A stretch of 12,854 bases of DNA from Clostridia bacterium (GCA_017457345.1 JAFTHR010000263.1:1-12854); one strand, 5' to 3'; counted from the first letter of the stretch, positions 1 through 6,779 are shown. Translations and numbers: made by a program. The notes: generated from the sequence alone by a model not told the origin.

Positions 1-1
1 G

Positions 2-1360
2 GTATTCCGCCTTGTTATGTGGATTTTGAGTTATTTCGTGTACTTGCTCACCAACTTCAAGCGCGACGTTGAGGTTAGCGGTAAAATCGCAAGTATCCAA
101 CTCGAAATGGCTCGCGGTATGGAAAACCAAATCGGCGGCTACGGCGGAGGTGGTTCTGGCGGTGGATCCGGCGGCGGCTCGGGTGAAGGTACGGGCGGCG
201 GCGCTGGCGGCGGTGGCGCAGGTAGCGGCGACGCCACGATCGGCGAACGCAAAAAAGAAACGCCCGATAAGCGGGATTTGTTCCCTTCGCTTGTAAAATT
301 AGACGAGAAATATCCCGAACGCGAAACGGTTGAAAATGCCGAAGAAGTCACGCTTGAAGAATTCATTCTTCGTTTCCAAGCGTATGGGATTAGCCGTAAA
401 ATTTATTACGAATTACCTCTCATTCGTTCCTTCATTGCAGGTCTTTCGGCAACTCGACTTATCGTGCTTGAAGGTTTGAGTGGTACGGGTAAATCTATGA
501 TGCCGCGTATATTCTCGGAATTTACGGGCACGAAAACGTTCTTCGCTCCCGTTCAAGCAACGTGGAGAGATAAAACGGACTTGCTTGGCTACTATAGCGA
601 ATTCACCAAAACGTTTAAATCGACGGACTTCTTACAGAACTTGTACGAAGCGTCTTACATTGATAGAGTAAACGTAATGGTGCTCGACGAAATGAACATT
701 TCCCGTATCGAGTACTACTTTGCAGACTTCCTGTCTATTTTGGAATATCCCGAATCGGAATGGAACATCCGCGTATTCGAACCCGAATTTGGGCAAGAAA
801 TGCCGAACAAACTCCAAAACGGTTATATACATATCCCCGACAACACCTGGTTCGTGGGAACGGCAAACACCGACGACTCCACGTTCACCATCACGGATAA
901 AGTATACGACCGTGCTATCGTGCTTGATTTCTCCGAGAAATTCTCGCCGATTAAGAGCGATTACGACGCAACGCCCGTTCGTATCGGTGCGGAAGGACTT
1001 GTGGCGTTGTTCAAAAAGGCTCAAGAAGATCCAGAACTTTGCATGAACGAAGACGACCTTATAAAGTTTGGTAAGGTGTGCGATTTCACGCGTGATGCGT
1101 TCGACATTCGTTTCGGTAACCGTATTATGGTGCAAATTGAAAAATTCGTACCCGTATACGTAGCGCTCGGCGGCACGAAAGAAGCGGCAATCGACTTCAT
1201 GTTCGCCCGCAAGATTTTGAGAAAACTCAACGGTATGTTCGAAGACTACGTAAAAGACGAATTGATTGCCCTTCAAAAACTCTTAAACGAAACGTACGGC
1301 AAAGGCATTTTCGTAGAAACGGAAAAAACGATCGCAAAAATTATGAAGAAGTTGGTATAA
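2..1360 (+). CDS. Membrane-anchored McrB-like AAA+ ATPase/GTPase (5' partial)
   Basis: The reading frame is open to the left edge, and no ribosome binding site precedes the first ATG at 17, so the true start probably lies outside. Residue numbers count from that ATG. Residues 1-13, plus the hydrophobic codons before them, look like a membrane helix. A glycine-rich linker covers about 40-72, and an AAA+ domain about 125-305. Visible motifs are Walker A GLSGTGKS (153-160), ATWRDKTDLLGYY (181-193, the McrB-type W..LLGYY element), Walker B MVLDEMN (221-227), GTANTDD at sensor 1 (281-287, keeping the NxxD spacing of the McrB MNxxD signature) and DKVYDRA (294-300). The helical C-terminus follows. 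McrB-family enzymes drive NTP-dependent remodelling or DNA translocation with a McrC-type partner, which fits the DUF2357 gene four bases downstream. A MoxR-like chaperone role is the main alternative. The substrate is unknown. Confidence 0.82.
   Translation, partial: VFRLVMWILSYFVYLLTNFKRDVEVSGKIASIQLEMARGMENQIGGYGGGGSGGGSGGGSGEGTGGGAGGGGAGSGDATIGERKKETPDKRDLFPSLVKLDEKYPERETVENAEEVTLEEFILRFQAYGISRKIYYELPLIRSFIAGLSATRLIVLEGLSGTGKSMMPRIFSEFTGTKTFFAPVQATWRDKTDLLGYYSEFTKTFKSTDFLQNLYEASYIDRVNVMVLDEMNISRIEYYFADFLSILEYPESEWNIRVFEPEFGQEMPNKLQNGYIHIPDNTWFVGTANTDDSTFTITDKVYDRAIVLDFSEKFSPIKSDYDATPVRIGAEGLVALFKKAQEDPELCMNEDDLIKFGKVCDFTRDAFDIRFGNRIMVQIEKFVPVYVALGGTKEAAIDFMFARKILRKLNGMFEDYVKDELIALQKLLNETYGKGIFVETEKTIAKIMKKLV
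134..232 (+). repeat. Glycine-rich low-complexity linker coding region
   Basis: About 33 codons encode almost only Gly with Ser, Ala, Thr and Glu, in units such as GGGGS, GGGS and GGGA. Gly codons are mixed (ggc, ggt, gga), so this is a protein-level repeat and not a simple DNA tandem repeat. It joins a predicted membrane helix to the AAA+ domain and is probably a flexible tether. Confidence 0.85.
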
Positions 1361-1364
1361 GGCT

Positions 1365-2876
1365 ATGAGTGATACGAGTAGAACGGTCTTAAACGCCTTT
1401 ACCCGCAAGTTGGCGAATTGCCGCCACACGGTGTCCTTAAAGGCGCTGATGAATTATTTTGACGAAGGGAAATTCGGTTATACGTACGACGTTGACGACG
1501 ACGAGGTAATCACGAACGAATACGTGTTTGCCGACGATATCGCCACGTTAGTTTCGCATATTCGTACCATCTTCCGCCGTCCGCGTATGTTCTTGAAGAA
1601 AGAGAACATTGTGCAAAACGCGGCGGTGGCGACCAAGATGGATATTGAAAGTACCCGCGAAACGTACCGAGATCCCAAAATTTGGAAGGTGACGGAAACG
1701 AGCAAAGAGCCCGAATACGTGCACTCGTTCGTAAACGAAGATAACTACGCCGTTTACGAAAACCGTTTCATTTGCGCTTTGATCGACAAAGTGTTTGAAA
1801 CGGTAGGCAAGAAACTGCGTGAAGTGTACGCCACGCTCGATACGCTCGGTCAAAAAGTGGGCGAAGAAGGCACGGTGGGCTTTTCGAGTAGAGACTTTTT
1901 GGAGTTCAGCGAAAACGGCGAAAAAATGCCGAAACTGATACCTGCCAAGTCCCCGATTGCGGACATGGTGGCATCCCTTGCCAAGTCTAAAAAGCAATTG
2001 CTTGCTTTCAAAGGCAGACAGTTGTACGTGGATTGTAAAAAGGCGGGCGGTTTCACGTTGACCAACGTGCGCCCCACGAACGTGTTGATTTTCGACGCAG
2101 AGTATAACTTCTGCTACAATTTCTATTTGCACTATTTGTTTAGAGAACCCGTTTTGGCGAAGGAACAACAACGGTACTATAACTTTGTCACCGTGAACTT
2201 CTTGCGCGCTATGCAAAACGCAGGCTGGAAGGCGACGGACGAAAATCCTATGATTGCCGTGACCAACTCTTTCCGTTTGCGCTTTGATCCCGTGCACTAC
2301 GAAAAGGGGCTTTTCCACGCAATCGTTTCGCTTGGCGATAACGACGTGATTTATCTTTCCGTAGGGGCAAAAGGGCAAGAAGAGAGCGCAAAATACGAGT
2401 TCCACGTGTTTTCCAAAGAAAAAGCGGATGAAACGGAAGATTTTTATAACGTGAACAGTTATGCCCGTAAACTTGCGTATAGTAGAGAACACGGCATCAC
2501 GCACGCGTTCATTATTAGTCAATCCGGTTGGACGGACGAAGATAATGCTGCCTGCATTGATCCCGCGGCAACGGACACGCAGGAAAAACTGATGCGTTTG
2601 ATTAAAACGTGCGTAATGGTAGCGCAAGGCGCAAAGGCAATTCATTCTAGATTTTGCCCTGTTTGCGGTTCAACGCTCGTTTCGTTCGACGGTGCGGATT
2701 ATTCCTGCCAAGGTTGCCAAACCTTCTTCCGTATTTTCGGTGACGAGAACGGCGAATACGTATGGCTCAAACGCTTGGCTCGTTACGAACGCCCGTATGG
2801 AGACGTGGACGACGTGCCCGAAATCCAAGAAGAAAACGCAATTCGCGTGAAACTTCGTGCAAGAAGAAAGAAATAA
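1365..2876 (+). CDS. DUF2357 (McrC-like) protein with C-terminal zinc ribbon
   Basis: This 503-residue protein starts four bases after the stop of the McrB-like gene, so the two are almost certainly co-transcribed and translated together. The region around 120-260 resembles DUF2357, the N-terminal domain of many McrC homologues. It includes YAVYENRFICALID (128-141) and RPTNVLIFDAEYN (236-248). At 355-385 a segment with FYNVNSYARKL then HAFIIS resembles the helix and strand that follow the active site of McrC-type PD-(D/E)XK nucleases, but I see no clear D...(D/E)xK triad. A zinc ribbon lies near the C-terminus with CPVC at 431-434 and CQGC at 448-451. The tail is basic and ends ARRKK. By family and context it is the partner of the upstream AAA+ motor. 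Whether it cuts nucleic acid is open. The restriction or defence reading is inference. Confidence 0.75.
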   Translation: MSDTSRTVLNAFTRKLANCRHTVSLKALMNYFDEGKFGYTYDVDDDEVITNEYVFADDIATLVSHIRTIFRRPRMFLKKENIVQNAAVATKMDIESTRETYRDPKIWKVTETSKEPEYVHSFVNEDNYAVYENRFICALIDKVFETVGKKLREVYATLDTLGQKVGEEGTVGFSSRDFLEFSENGEKMPKLIPAKSPIADMVASLAKSKKQLLAFKGRQLYVDCKKAGGFTLTNVRPTNVLIFDAEYNFCYNFYLHYLFREPVLAKEQQRYYNFVTVNFLRAMQNAGWKATDENPMIAVTNSFRLRFDPVHYEKGLFHAIVSLGDNDVIYLSVGAKGQEESAKYEFHVFSKEKADETEDFYNVNSYARKLAYSREHGITHAFIISQSGWTDEDNAACIDPAATDTQEKLMRLIKTCVMVAQGAKAIHSRFCPVCGSTLVSFDGADYSCQGCQTFFRIFGDENGEYVWLKRLARYERPYGDVDDVPEIQEENAIRVKLRARRKK

Positions 2877-2898
2877 AAAGCAAACAAAAAACACGCTC
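2860..2898 (+). repeat. Direct repeat copy 1 (3' end of DUF2357 gene plus terminator arm)
   Basis: Bases 2860-2890 are identical to 4152-4182 (31 of 31). After a one-base A deletion, the next seven bases (CACGCTC) also match. The repeat covers the final codons, the stop codon, the spacer and the left arm of the terminator. Upstream, ATCC at 2823-2826 also matches 4149-4152, across a 34 bp gap between two local CAAGAAGAAA copies (2826 and 2860). Confidence 0.9.
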
Positions 2899-2914
2899 TT
2901 TCGAGCGTGTTTTT
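2887..2914 (+). terminator. Intrinsic terminator of the AAA+/DUF2357 operon
   Basis: An 8 bp perfect stem, ACACGCTC (2891-2898) with GAGCGTGT (2903-2910), has a TTTC loop. Flanking A's (2887-2890) and T's (2911-2914) extend the stem and give the U-tract. It lies 11 bases after the stop codon. A near copy occurs at 4179-4204. Confidence 0.9.
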
Positions 2915-2958
2915 GATGCGTTAAACTGTTAAATACTCAATAGAAAGGAAGAGCGAGT

Positions 2959-4131
2959 ATGTCTTTGAAAGGCAAGAAAATTTTATTTGTGACAAGTAGT
3001 TTGTTTGATGAATATAACGCGGCGAGAGACATTGCATATAGCACGGCGACTGCGCTTCTTTCGTTTGGGACAGATCAAGTTATCGTGCGCTATGGTGGGC
3101 ACGACGGGCTTCCAACGTTAGTGGAAGAAAAATGTGGATTCAAATCGTATTTTACGCAAAGACGAAAATTAAAATCGATTCTTACGGATAAAAACGTGAG
3201 CGCGATTCAAAAAATAAAGACCGTATTTTTCGGAGCGCTTCTTCGAGTTGCGAGAATCGTTCGTTTACAGGAACGCTTAGAAGTTCTTTTGAATGCCAGG
3301 TGGTTAAAGAAAATTATAAAAGCAGAAAAGCCTTCGTTGGTGTTATTCGTATCTCATCCATCCAAACAGACGGCGAAGATCTTGAAAAAAATTAAAATAC
3401 CATACGTTGTTATACATTACGATACTACTGTAGAAGATCCTAACGTTAAGATGACGAAAAAAAGGATAGCGGAAGAAAAATACGTAATGGATAATTCCGA
3501 GGCGCTTTTTGTGCAAAATTGTTTTTATAAAGGCTATCGAAAGTATTATACGTCGGATAAACTCAAACCTTATAATTTGCCTTTATTGGTTGACGAAGAG
3601 AAAGTGCTTACAGCGTATGCAAGTAAAGAAAAAAACTACAAGTTTTCATATTTTGGACAACTACAGGCGTTTAGAAATGGCTATCGCGTCAATGATATCT
3701 TTGAAGAACTTGGCGAAAAATTATTTGTTTTTAGCACCGATAAAACGAATTTTGGGAAAGCATTTGAGTGGAGCCCGGCGGTGACGGGACAGGAATTGTA
3801 TAAAACGATTGCTGGAAGTGATTATTTAGTGGCGTTAGACAATAGCCATCCCTACGAGCACTATTTCCCTTCAAAAACGTGCTTGTATGTGTCGTTTACA
3901 AAACCGATTATCATATTTGGAGAAAGCAAAAAAACGGCGTTGAGAGAATTTCTTGCGGAATATGACAACTTTTATTATCAAGATATTAACGAGCCTTTGG
4001 ACGGCTTGAGGCAATTCTTAACGAAGAAACAGAAAGGATTTGATAAAAAAACGTACGATCAATATAGGGGATATTCCGCAGAACAGGCGTTGAAGCCTAT
4101 TATTGCAGCCTTAGAAGGGTCAATAAACTAA
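2959..4131 (+). CDS. Glycosyltransferase-like protein (GT-B fold, probable)
   Basis: This 390-residue protein has no signal peptide. It begins with a Rossmann-type strand KKILFVTSSLF (6-16) and has a second N-domain strand-turn PSLVLFVSHPS (125-135). The C-terminal half has features typical of GT-B enzymes: FSYFGQL (229-235), GSDYLVALDN (286-295) and FPSKTCLYVSFTKPIIIFG (303-321), which occupies the place of the usual sugar-nucleotide-binding segment. Such enzymes add sugars to envelope polysaccharide or lipid. The acceptor and donor cannot be told. The ribosome binding site is AAAGGAAGAG (2944-2953). I see no convincing promoter in the 44 bases after the preceding terminator. The gene is more AT-rich than its neighbours: 21 of 60 GC at 3421-3480 and 18 of 60 at 3601-3660, against 33 of 60 at 1801-1860. 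It is bounded by a duplicated gene end and terminator, which fits later acquisition. Confidence 0.65.
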   Translation: MSLKGKKILFVTSSLFDEYNAARDIAYSTATALLSFGTDQVIVRYGGHDGLPTLVEEKCGFKSYFTQRRKLKSILTDKNVSAIQKIKTVFFGALLRVARIVRLQERLEVLLNARWLKKIIKAEKPSLVLFVSHPSKQTAKILKKIKIPYVVIHYDTTVEDPNVKMTKKRIAEEKYVMDNSEALFVQNCFYKGYRKYYTSDKLKPYNLPLLVDEEKVLTAYASKEKNYKFSYFGQLQAFRNGYRVNDIFEELGEKLFVFSTDKTNFGKAFEWSPAVTGQELYKTIAGSDYLVALDNSHPYEHYFPSKTCLYVSFTKPIIIFGESKKTALREFLAEYDNFYYQDINEPLDGLRQFLTKKQKGFDKKTYDQYRGYSAEQALKPIIAALEGSIN

Positions 4132-4151
4132 ATCAGCGAATTCTTAATATC

Positions 4152-4189
4152 CAAGAAGAAAGAAATAAAAAGCAAACAAAAACACGCTC
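4152..4189 (+). repeat. Direct repeat copy 2, remnant of a DUF2357 gene end
   Basis: This is the second copy of the sequence at 2860-2898. In the matching frame it reads RRKK then stop, as in the end of the DUF2357 gene, but an in-frame stop at 4145-4147 shows it is no longer part of a gene. It lies 20 bases after the glycosyltransferase stop codon and runs into the terminator stem. Confidence 0.85.
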
Positions 4190-4204
4190 GAGAGAGCGTG
4201 TTTT
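4179..4204. terminator. Bidirectional terminator between glycosyltransferase and lipoprotein genes
   Basis: The stem ACACGCTC (4182-4189) pairs with GAGCGTGT (4194-4201) around a GAGA loop. A's on the left and T's on both outer sides (TTTTATTTTG to the right, TTTTTGTTTG on the minus strand) allow termination in both directions. It sits between two convergent genes. The stem equals that at 2891-2910, but the loop differs (TTTC there). Confidence 0.88.
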
Positions 4205-4220
4205 ATTTTGTTTATAAGCC

Positions 4221-5288
4221 TTATTCAACGGGAGTGGGAGATTGCGAAGGAGTGAATAACTCATAGGCAGGATCGGTGGCTAAGCCCGCGGGCAATACGT
4301 TTTGCCAACCCGTCACTTTGAGCGAGAGAGCGTTTTGGAGTGTAAAGTTATAAGTTTGCCCTTCCATTGTTAAAGCGGCGGCAATATCGATATTTACTGC
4401 GATTTCCGTCAAGTTGTTTTGTGCGTCCGCACACAAGTAAACTTCCACTTTAGATTTGGAGAAGCCAACGGCAATCCCTGCTTCTGCACCGTATTCTTGG
4501 GCGATATAGGAGTTGATCATAGCCGCAAGAAGAATAGACGTGTTTTCCGTGGTGGCAGCCTTGAGTTTCGTGCCGTTCGTGAAATCCGCCGAGTATTCTA
4601 AACCGAGGGCGCTTTGAAGAGTGGATAAAGTATTCACTAACTCGGTGATATCCGTTTCGCCTACGGGCGGTGTGACTACTTCTGCGGCAAAAGGAGCGGG
4701 TTCTTCGGTGGGGATAAACGACTCCCAGTCGATTTGATCGATCCACAAGAGCAAATCTTCTATGGTTGCCTTTTGTTTTTTATTGAACGAATCCCCTGCT
4801 AATTGCGCGTTCACGGAAGCGTAGGCATACGCGCCGTCGTAATAGGCGGAAAGGCTAGCGGAAGCGGGCGTATTCACCCCTTCGGAAATACAGGACATAG
4901 CAGCGTTTGCATTAAACGCGGCGTTGTAAACTTCTTGACCGGCTACTTCTTTACCAACTACGTTCGCATCCATAGAAAGGAAGCCGGAAAGGGAAACGCC
5001 CGTTCCTGTAAAAGAGAAAGTGCCTTCGTTTTCAAGGGTTAAGCCCGTAGACCAGCCCGTTTTTACCGCGCCTTGATCGTCGGTGCCAGAGAGAGCGGAA
5101 TAATTTAATTGCGTCATTTTAGCGGCAACGGGTTGCGCTTCTGTTTTTTGATAAGAGCCTGATACCGTGCCAAGGGCGGAACTAGAACTACTACTGCTAC
5201 TATTATTATTGTTGTTGCAAGCAAAAAGAACGGAGGTAGCAAGAGTAGTGGAGAGTGCTATTGCTGCTAGTTTTAAGATTTTTTTCAT
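4221..5288 (-). CDS. Secreted lipoprotein of unknown function
   Basis: This 355-residue protein has a type II signal peptide: basic MKKILK start, hydrophobic core, and lipobox LFAC with the lipidated cysteine at 24. Next come five Asn (25-29) and eight Ser (30-37), a polar linker that would hold the domain away from the membrane. The rest (about 45-340) is rich in Ala, Ser, Thr, Asn and alternating hydrophobic residues, as in beta-rich extracellular domains. It includes patches such as ASASLSAYYDGAYAYASVN. The C-terminus is Ser/Pro-rich. I do not recognise a family. The start is supported by AAAGGAGG (5297-5304, eight bases before ATG) and by an excellent promoter. It is transcribed alone: a terminator lies on each side and the aldolase gene has its own promoter. 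Confidence 0.8.
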   Translation of the reverse strand: MKKILKLAAIALSTTLATSVLFACNNNNNSSSSSSSSALGTVSGSYQKTEAQPVAAKMTQLNYSALSGTDDQGAVKTGWSTGLTLENEGTFSFTGTGVSLSGFLSMDANVVGKEVAGQEVYNAAFNANAAMSCISEGVNTPASASLSAYYDGAYAYASVNAQLAGDSFNKKQKATIEDLLLWIDQIDWESFIPTEEPAPFAAEVVTPPVGETDITELVNTLSTLQSALGLEYSADFTNGTKLKAATTENTSILLAAMINSYIAQEYGAEAGIAVGFSKSKVEVYLCADAQNNLTEIAVNIDIAAALTMEGQTYNFTLQNALSLKVTGWQNVLPAGLATDPAYELFTPSQSPTPVE

Positions 5289-5321
5289 AAGAAAATCCTC
5301 CTTTCATTTTTTTGTAAAGTT

Positions 5322-5350
5322 ATTATACAATATATTTTATAAAAAGTCAA
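5322..5350 (-). promoter_or_regulatory. Sigma-A-type promoter of the lipoprotein gene
   Basis: On the minus strand, TTGACT (5350-5345) and TATAAT (5327-5322) are separated by 17 bp. The -10 box is perfect and the -35 has five of six consensus bases. A transcript would start near 5315, giving a leader of under 30 bases with the AAAGGAGG site inside it. Confidence 0.85.
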
Positions 5351-5392
5351 GAGTGTGAGAAAGCACTTTTTGTAAGAAAAGAATATGATAAA

Positions 5393-5418
5393 ACGGCTCG
5401 GCAAAAATGCCGAGCCGT
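5393..5418 (-). terminator. Intrinsic terminator after the aldolase gene
   Basis: An 11 bp perfect inverted repeat, ACGGCTCGGCA (5393-5403) and TGCCGAGCCGT (5408-5418), has a four-base loop. On the minus strand it is followed by TTTATCATATTC, a rather weak U-tract. It is 20 bases after the aldolase stop codon. Confidence 0.8.
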
Positions 5419-5438
5419 GAATAGTTTTCGTTTAAACG

Positions 5439-6374
5439 TTAAATTTTGCCTGCAGAGCCAAGCACGTTCACGATCTTGTGTTTAACCATTTCCTTCATCA
5501 TTGCACGAGCGTCGCCAAGGTATTGACGGGGATCGAAGTGGGAAGGTTGTTCGCTAAAGTGCTTACGGATAGCAGCGGTGAAAGCCACGCGAAGGTCAGA
5601 GTCGATATTGATCTTGCAAACTGCCATTTGAGCGGCCTTTCTAAGTTCGGATTCAGGGATACCGATAGCATCCGGCATGTGGCCACCGAATTGATTTACG
5701 ATAGCAACCTTGTCTTGGGGAACGGAGGAAGCGCCGTGCAATACGATAGGGAAGCCAGGCAAACGCTTGCCGATTTCTTCCAAGATGTCCAAACGGAGTT
5801 TGGGATCTTGACCGGGCTTGAATTTATAAGCACCGTGCGAAGTACCGATAGCGATAGCGAGCGAATCGATACCCGTTTTTGCAACGAATTCTTGCACTTC
5901 GTCGGGGGAGGTGAATTGCGCGTCAGCTGCGGCAACGTTCACGTCGTCTTCAATCCCTGCGAGTTTCCCAAGTTCGGCTTCAACAACAACGCCGTGGTCG
6001 TGTGCATATTCAACTACCTTTTTGGTGATAGCGATATTTTCTTCCCAAGGGTGAGAAGAAGCGTCGATCATAACGGAAGTAAAACCGCCGTCGATAGAGG
6101 CTTTACAAATTTCGAAGTCGGCACCGTGGTCAAGGTGCATAGCAACGGGGATATCCGTAGTTTCAACGGCTGCTTGAACGAGGTGTTTTAAATAAACGGG
6201 GTTTGCGTATTTTCTCGCACCTGCGGAAACTTGCAAAATAACGGGAGATTTTTCTTCGTTAGCGGCTTCAACGATCGCTTGGATCATTTCCATGTTGTTC
6301 ACGTTGAACGCGCCGATTGCATATTTCCCAGCGTACGCTTTTTCAAACATCTCTTTCGTAGTGACTAAAGGCAT
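5439..6374 (-). CDS. fba: Class II fructose-bisphosphate aldolase
   Basis: This 311-residue zinc-dependent cytosolic enzyme interconverts fructose 1,6-bisphosphate with glyceraldehyde 3-phosphate and dihydroxyacetone phosphate in glycolysis and gluconeogenesis. The fold is full length. Visible signatures are GAFNVNN (21-27), MHLDHG (79-84, catalytic Asp82 and zinc ligand His83), VEAELG (131-136, Glu134), GTSHGAY (177-183, zinc ligand His180), VLHGASS (211-217, zinc ligand His213) and KINIDSDLR (254-262, substrate-binding Asn). I chose the ATG at 6374 because GGAGG at 6383-6387 sits eight bases before it. The longer frame from TTG at 6389 would start on the ribosome binding site itself. It is a single-gene unit with its own promoter and terminator. 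A tagatose-bisphosphate or related aldolase is possible, but fructose-bisphosphate is the default. Confidence 0.95.
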   Translation of the reverse strand: MPLVTTKEMFEKAYAGKYAIGAFNVNNMEMIQAIVEAANEEKSPVILQVSAGARKYANPVYLKHLVQAAVETTDIPVAMHLDHGADFEICKASIDGGFTSVMIDASSHPWEENIAITKKVVEYAHDHGVVVEAELGKLAGIEDDVNVAAADAQFTSPDEVQEFVAKTGIDSLAIAIGTSHGAYKFKPGQDPKLRLDILEEIGKRLPGFPIVLHGASSVPQDKVAIVNQFGGHMPDAIGIPESELRKAAQMAVCKINIDSDLRVAFTAAIRKHFSEQPSHFDPRQYLGDARAMMKEMVKHKIVNVLGSAGKI

Positions 6375-6415
6375 AAAAGATTCCTCCAAAACTTATAATT
6401 TTTTCGTACGTTATT

Positions 6416-6444
6416 ATTATACCCCATTTTTCTATAAAAAGCAA
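6416..6444 (-). promoter_or_regulatory. Promoter of the aldolase gene
   Basis: Minus-strand TTGCTT (6444-6439) and TATAAT (6421-6416) have a 17 bp spacer. The -10 box is perfect. Transcription would begin near 6409, about 35 bases before the ATG. Confidence 0.8.
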
Positions 6445-6492
6445 TCAAAAGAAGGGGAAAGAAATGCAATTTTTTGAAACTTTTCTCACGCT

Positions 6493-6552
6493 CGCCCGCG
6501 CGCTCACACGTGTGCGTATGCGTGCGCTCGTGTATGCCTACGCCCGCGCGCT
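6493..6552. repeat. GC-rich alternating purine/pyrimidine island with a 12 bp direct repeat
   Basis: The sequence CGCCCGCGCGCT occurs at 6493-6504 and again at 6541-6552. Between them the DNA is mostly alternating purine and pyrimidine (for example CACACGTGTGCGTATGCGTG at 6505-6524), including the palindrome CACACGTGTG (6505-6514). The composition contrasts sharply with the AT-rich DNA on both sides. No ORF or RNA gene is apparent. Alternating CG/CA/TG runs can adopt Z-DNA under supercoiling, and this island lies upstream of two divergent promoters. Confidence 0.6.
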
Positions 6553-6560
6553 TATATTAA

Positions 6561-6660
6561 GGAAAAGGGGAAAAGTAGGGGGAAAGTAGTGAAAAAATAC
6601 GGCTAAAAAAGAAAAACAAAAAAAATTAAAAAAAAATAAAAAAAGTTGGAAAACACCGCG
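6561..6660. other. Purine-rich then A-tract stretch upstream of the rplM promoter
   Basis: A G/A-rich segment (6561-6597) is followed by repeated runs of five to nine A's (6604-6647). No gene is visible. A-tracts upstream of ribosomal-protein promoters can bend DNA or contact RNA polymerase. Here most lie 20-65 bases before the -35 box, slightly farther than a classical UP element. Confidence 0.45.
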
Positions 6661-6669
6661 CAAAACGGC

Positions 6670-6698
6670 TTGACTTAAATTGCATTTCATAATACAAT
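6670..6698 (+). promoter_or_regulatory. Promoter of the rplM-rpsI operon
   Basis: TTGACT (6670-6675) and TACAAT (6693-6698) have a 17 bp spacer. Transcription would start near 6704, giving a leader of about 110 bases before rplM. Confidence 0.85.
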
Positions 6699-6702
6699 TA
6701 GA

Positions 6703-6779
6703 GAGCAAGTTCAAGAAAAAGGCGAAAATATGCGCTCACACCCCGTTAGAGGAGCGGATAGGACAGCAAGAACTTACTC
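6703..6779 (+). ncRNA. Structured 5' leader of rplM, probable L13 leader
   Basis: The leader can close on itself through GAGCAAGTTC (6703-6712) and GAACTTACTC (6770-6779), nine pairs with one C/A mismatch. Inside is a second helix, CGCTC (6733-6737) with GAGCG (6752-6756). L13-S9 operons in Bacillota often carry an autoregulatory leader of this kind at this place, in which a ribosomal protein binds its own mRNA. The fold and location are seen in the sequence; membership in the known family is inferred. Confidence 0.6.

Noticed and set aside
134..232. Glycine linker as engineered-vector contamination (it includes a GGATCC site at 164-169)
   Set aside because: Gly codons are mixed, the units are irregular and the frame runs into native-looking sequence on both sides.
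632..1276. Minus-strand open frame opposite the AAA+ domain
   Set aside because: It overlaps clear Walker motifs on the other strand and shows no recognisable protein features.
1548..2645. Long minus-strand open frame (365 codons) opposite the DUF2357 gene
   Set aside because: It mirrors a well-supported plus-strand gene, has no family motif, and its Phe/His/Val/Arg-rich composition is typical of an antisense frame.
2860..4189. Direct repeats as a CRISPR or insertion-sequence boundary
   Set aside because: There are only two copies, with a full gene between them, no transposase and no terminal inverted repeats.
6375..6389. Upstream TTG start for the aldolase
   Set aside because: The TTG overlaps the GGAGG ribosome binding site that serves the ATG at 6374.
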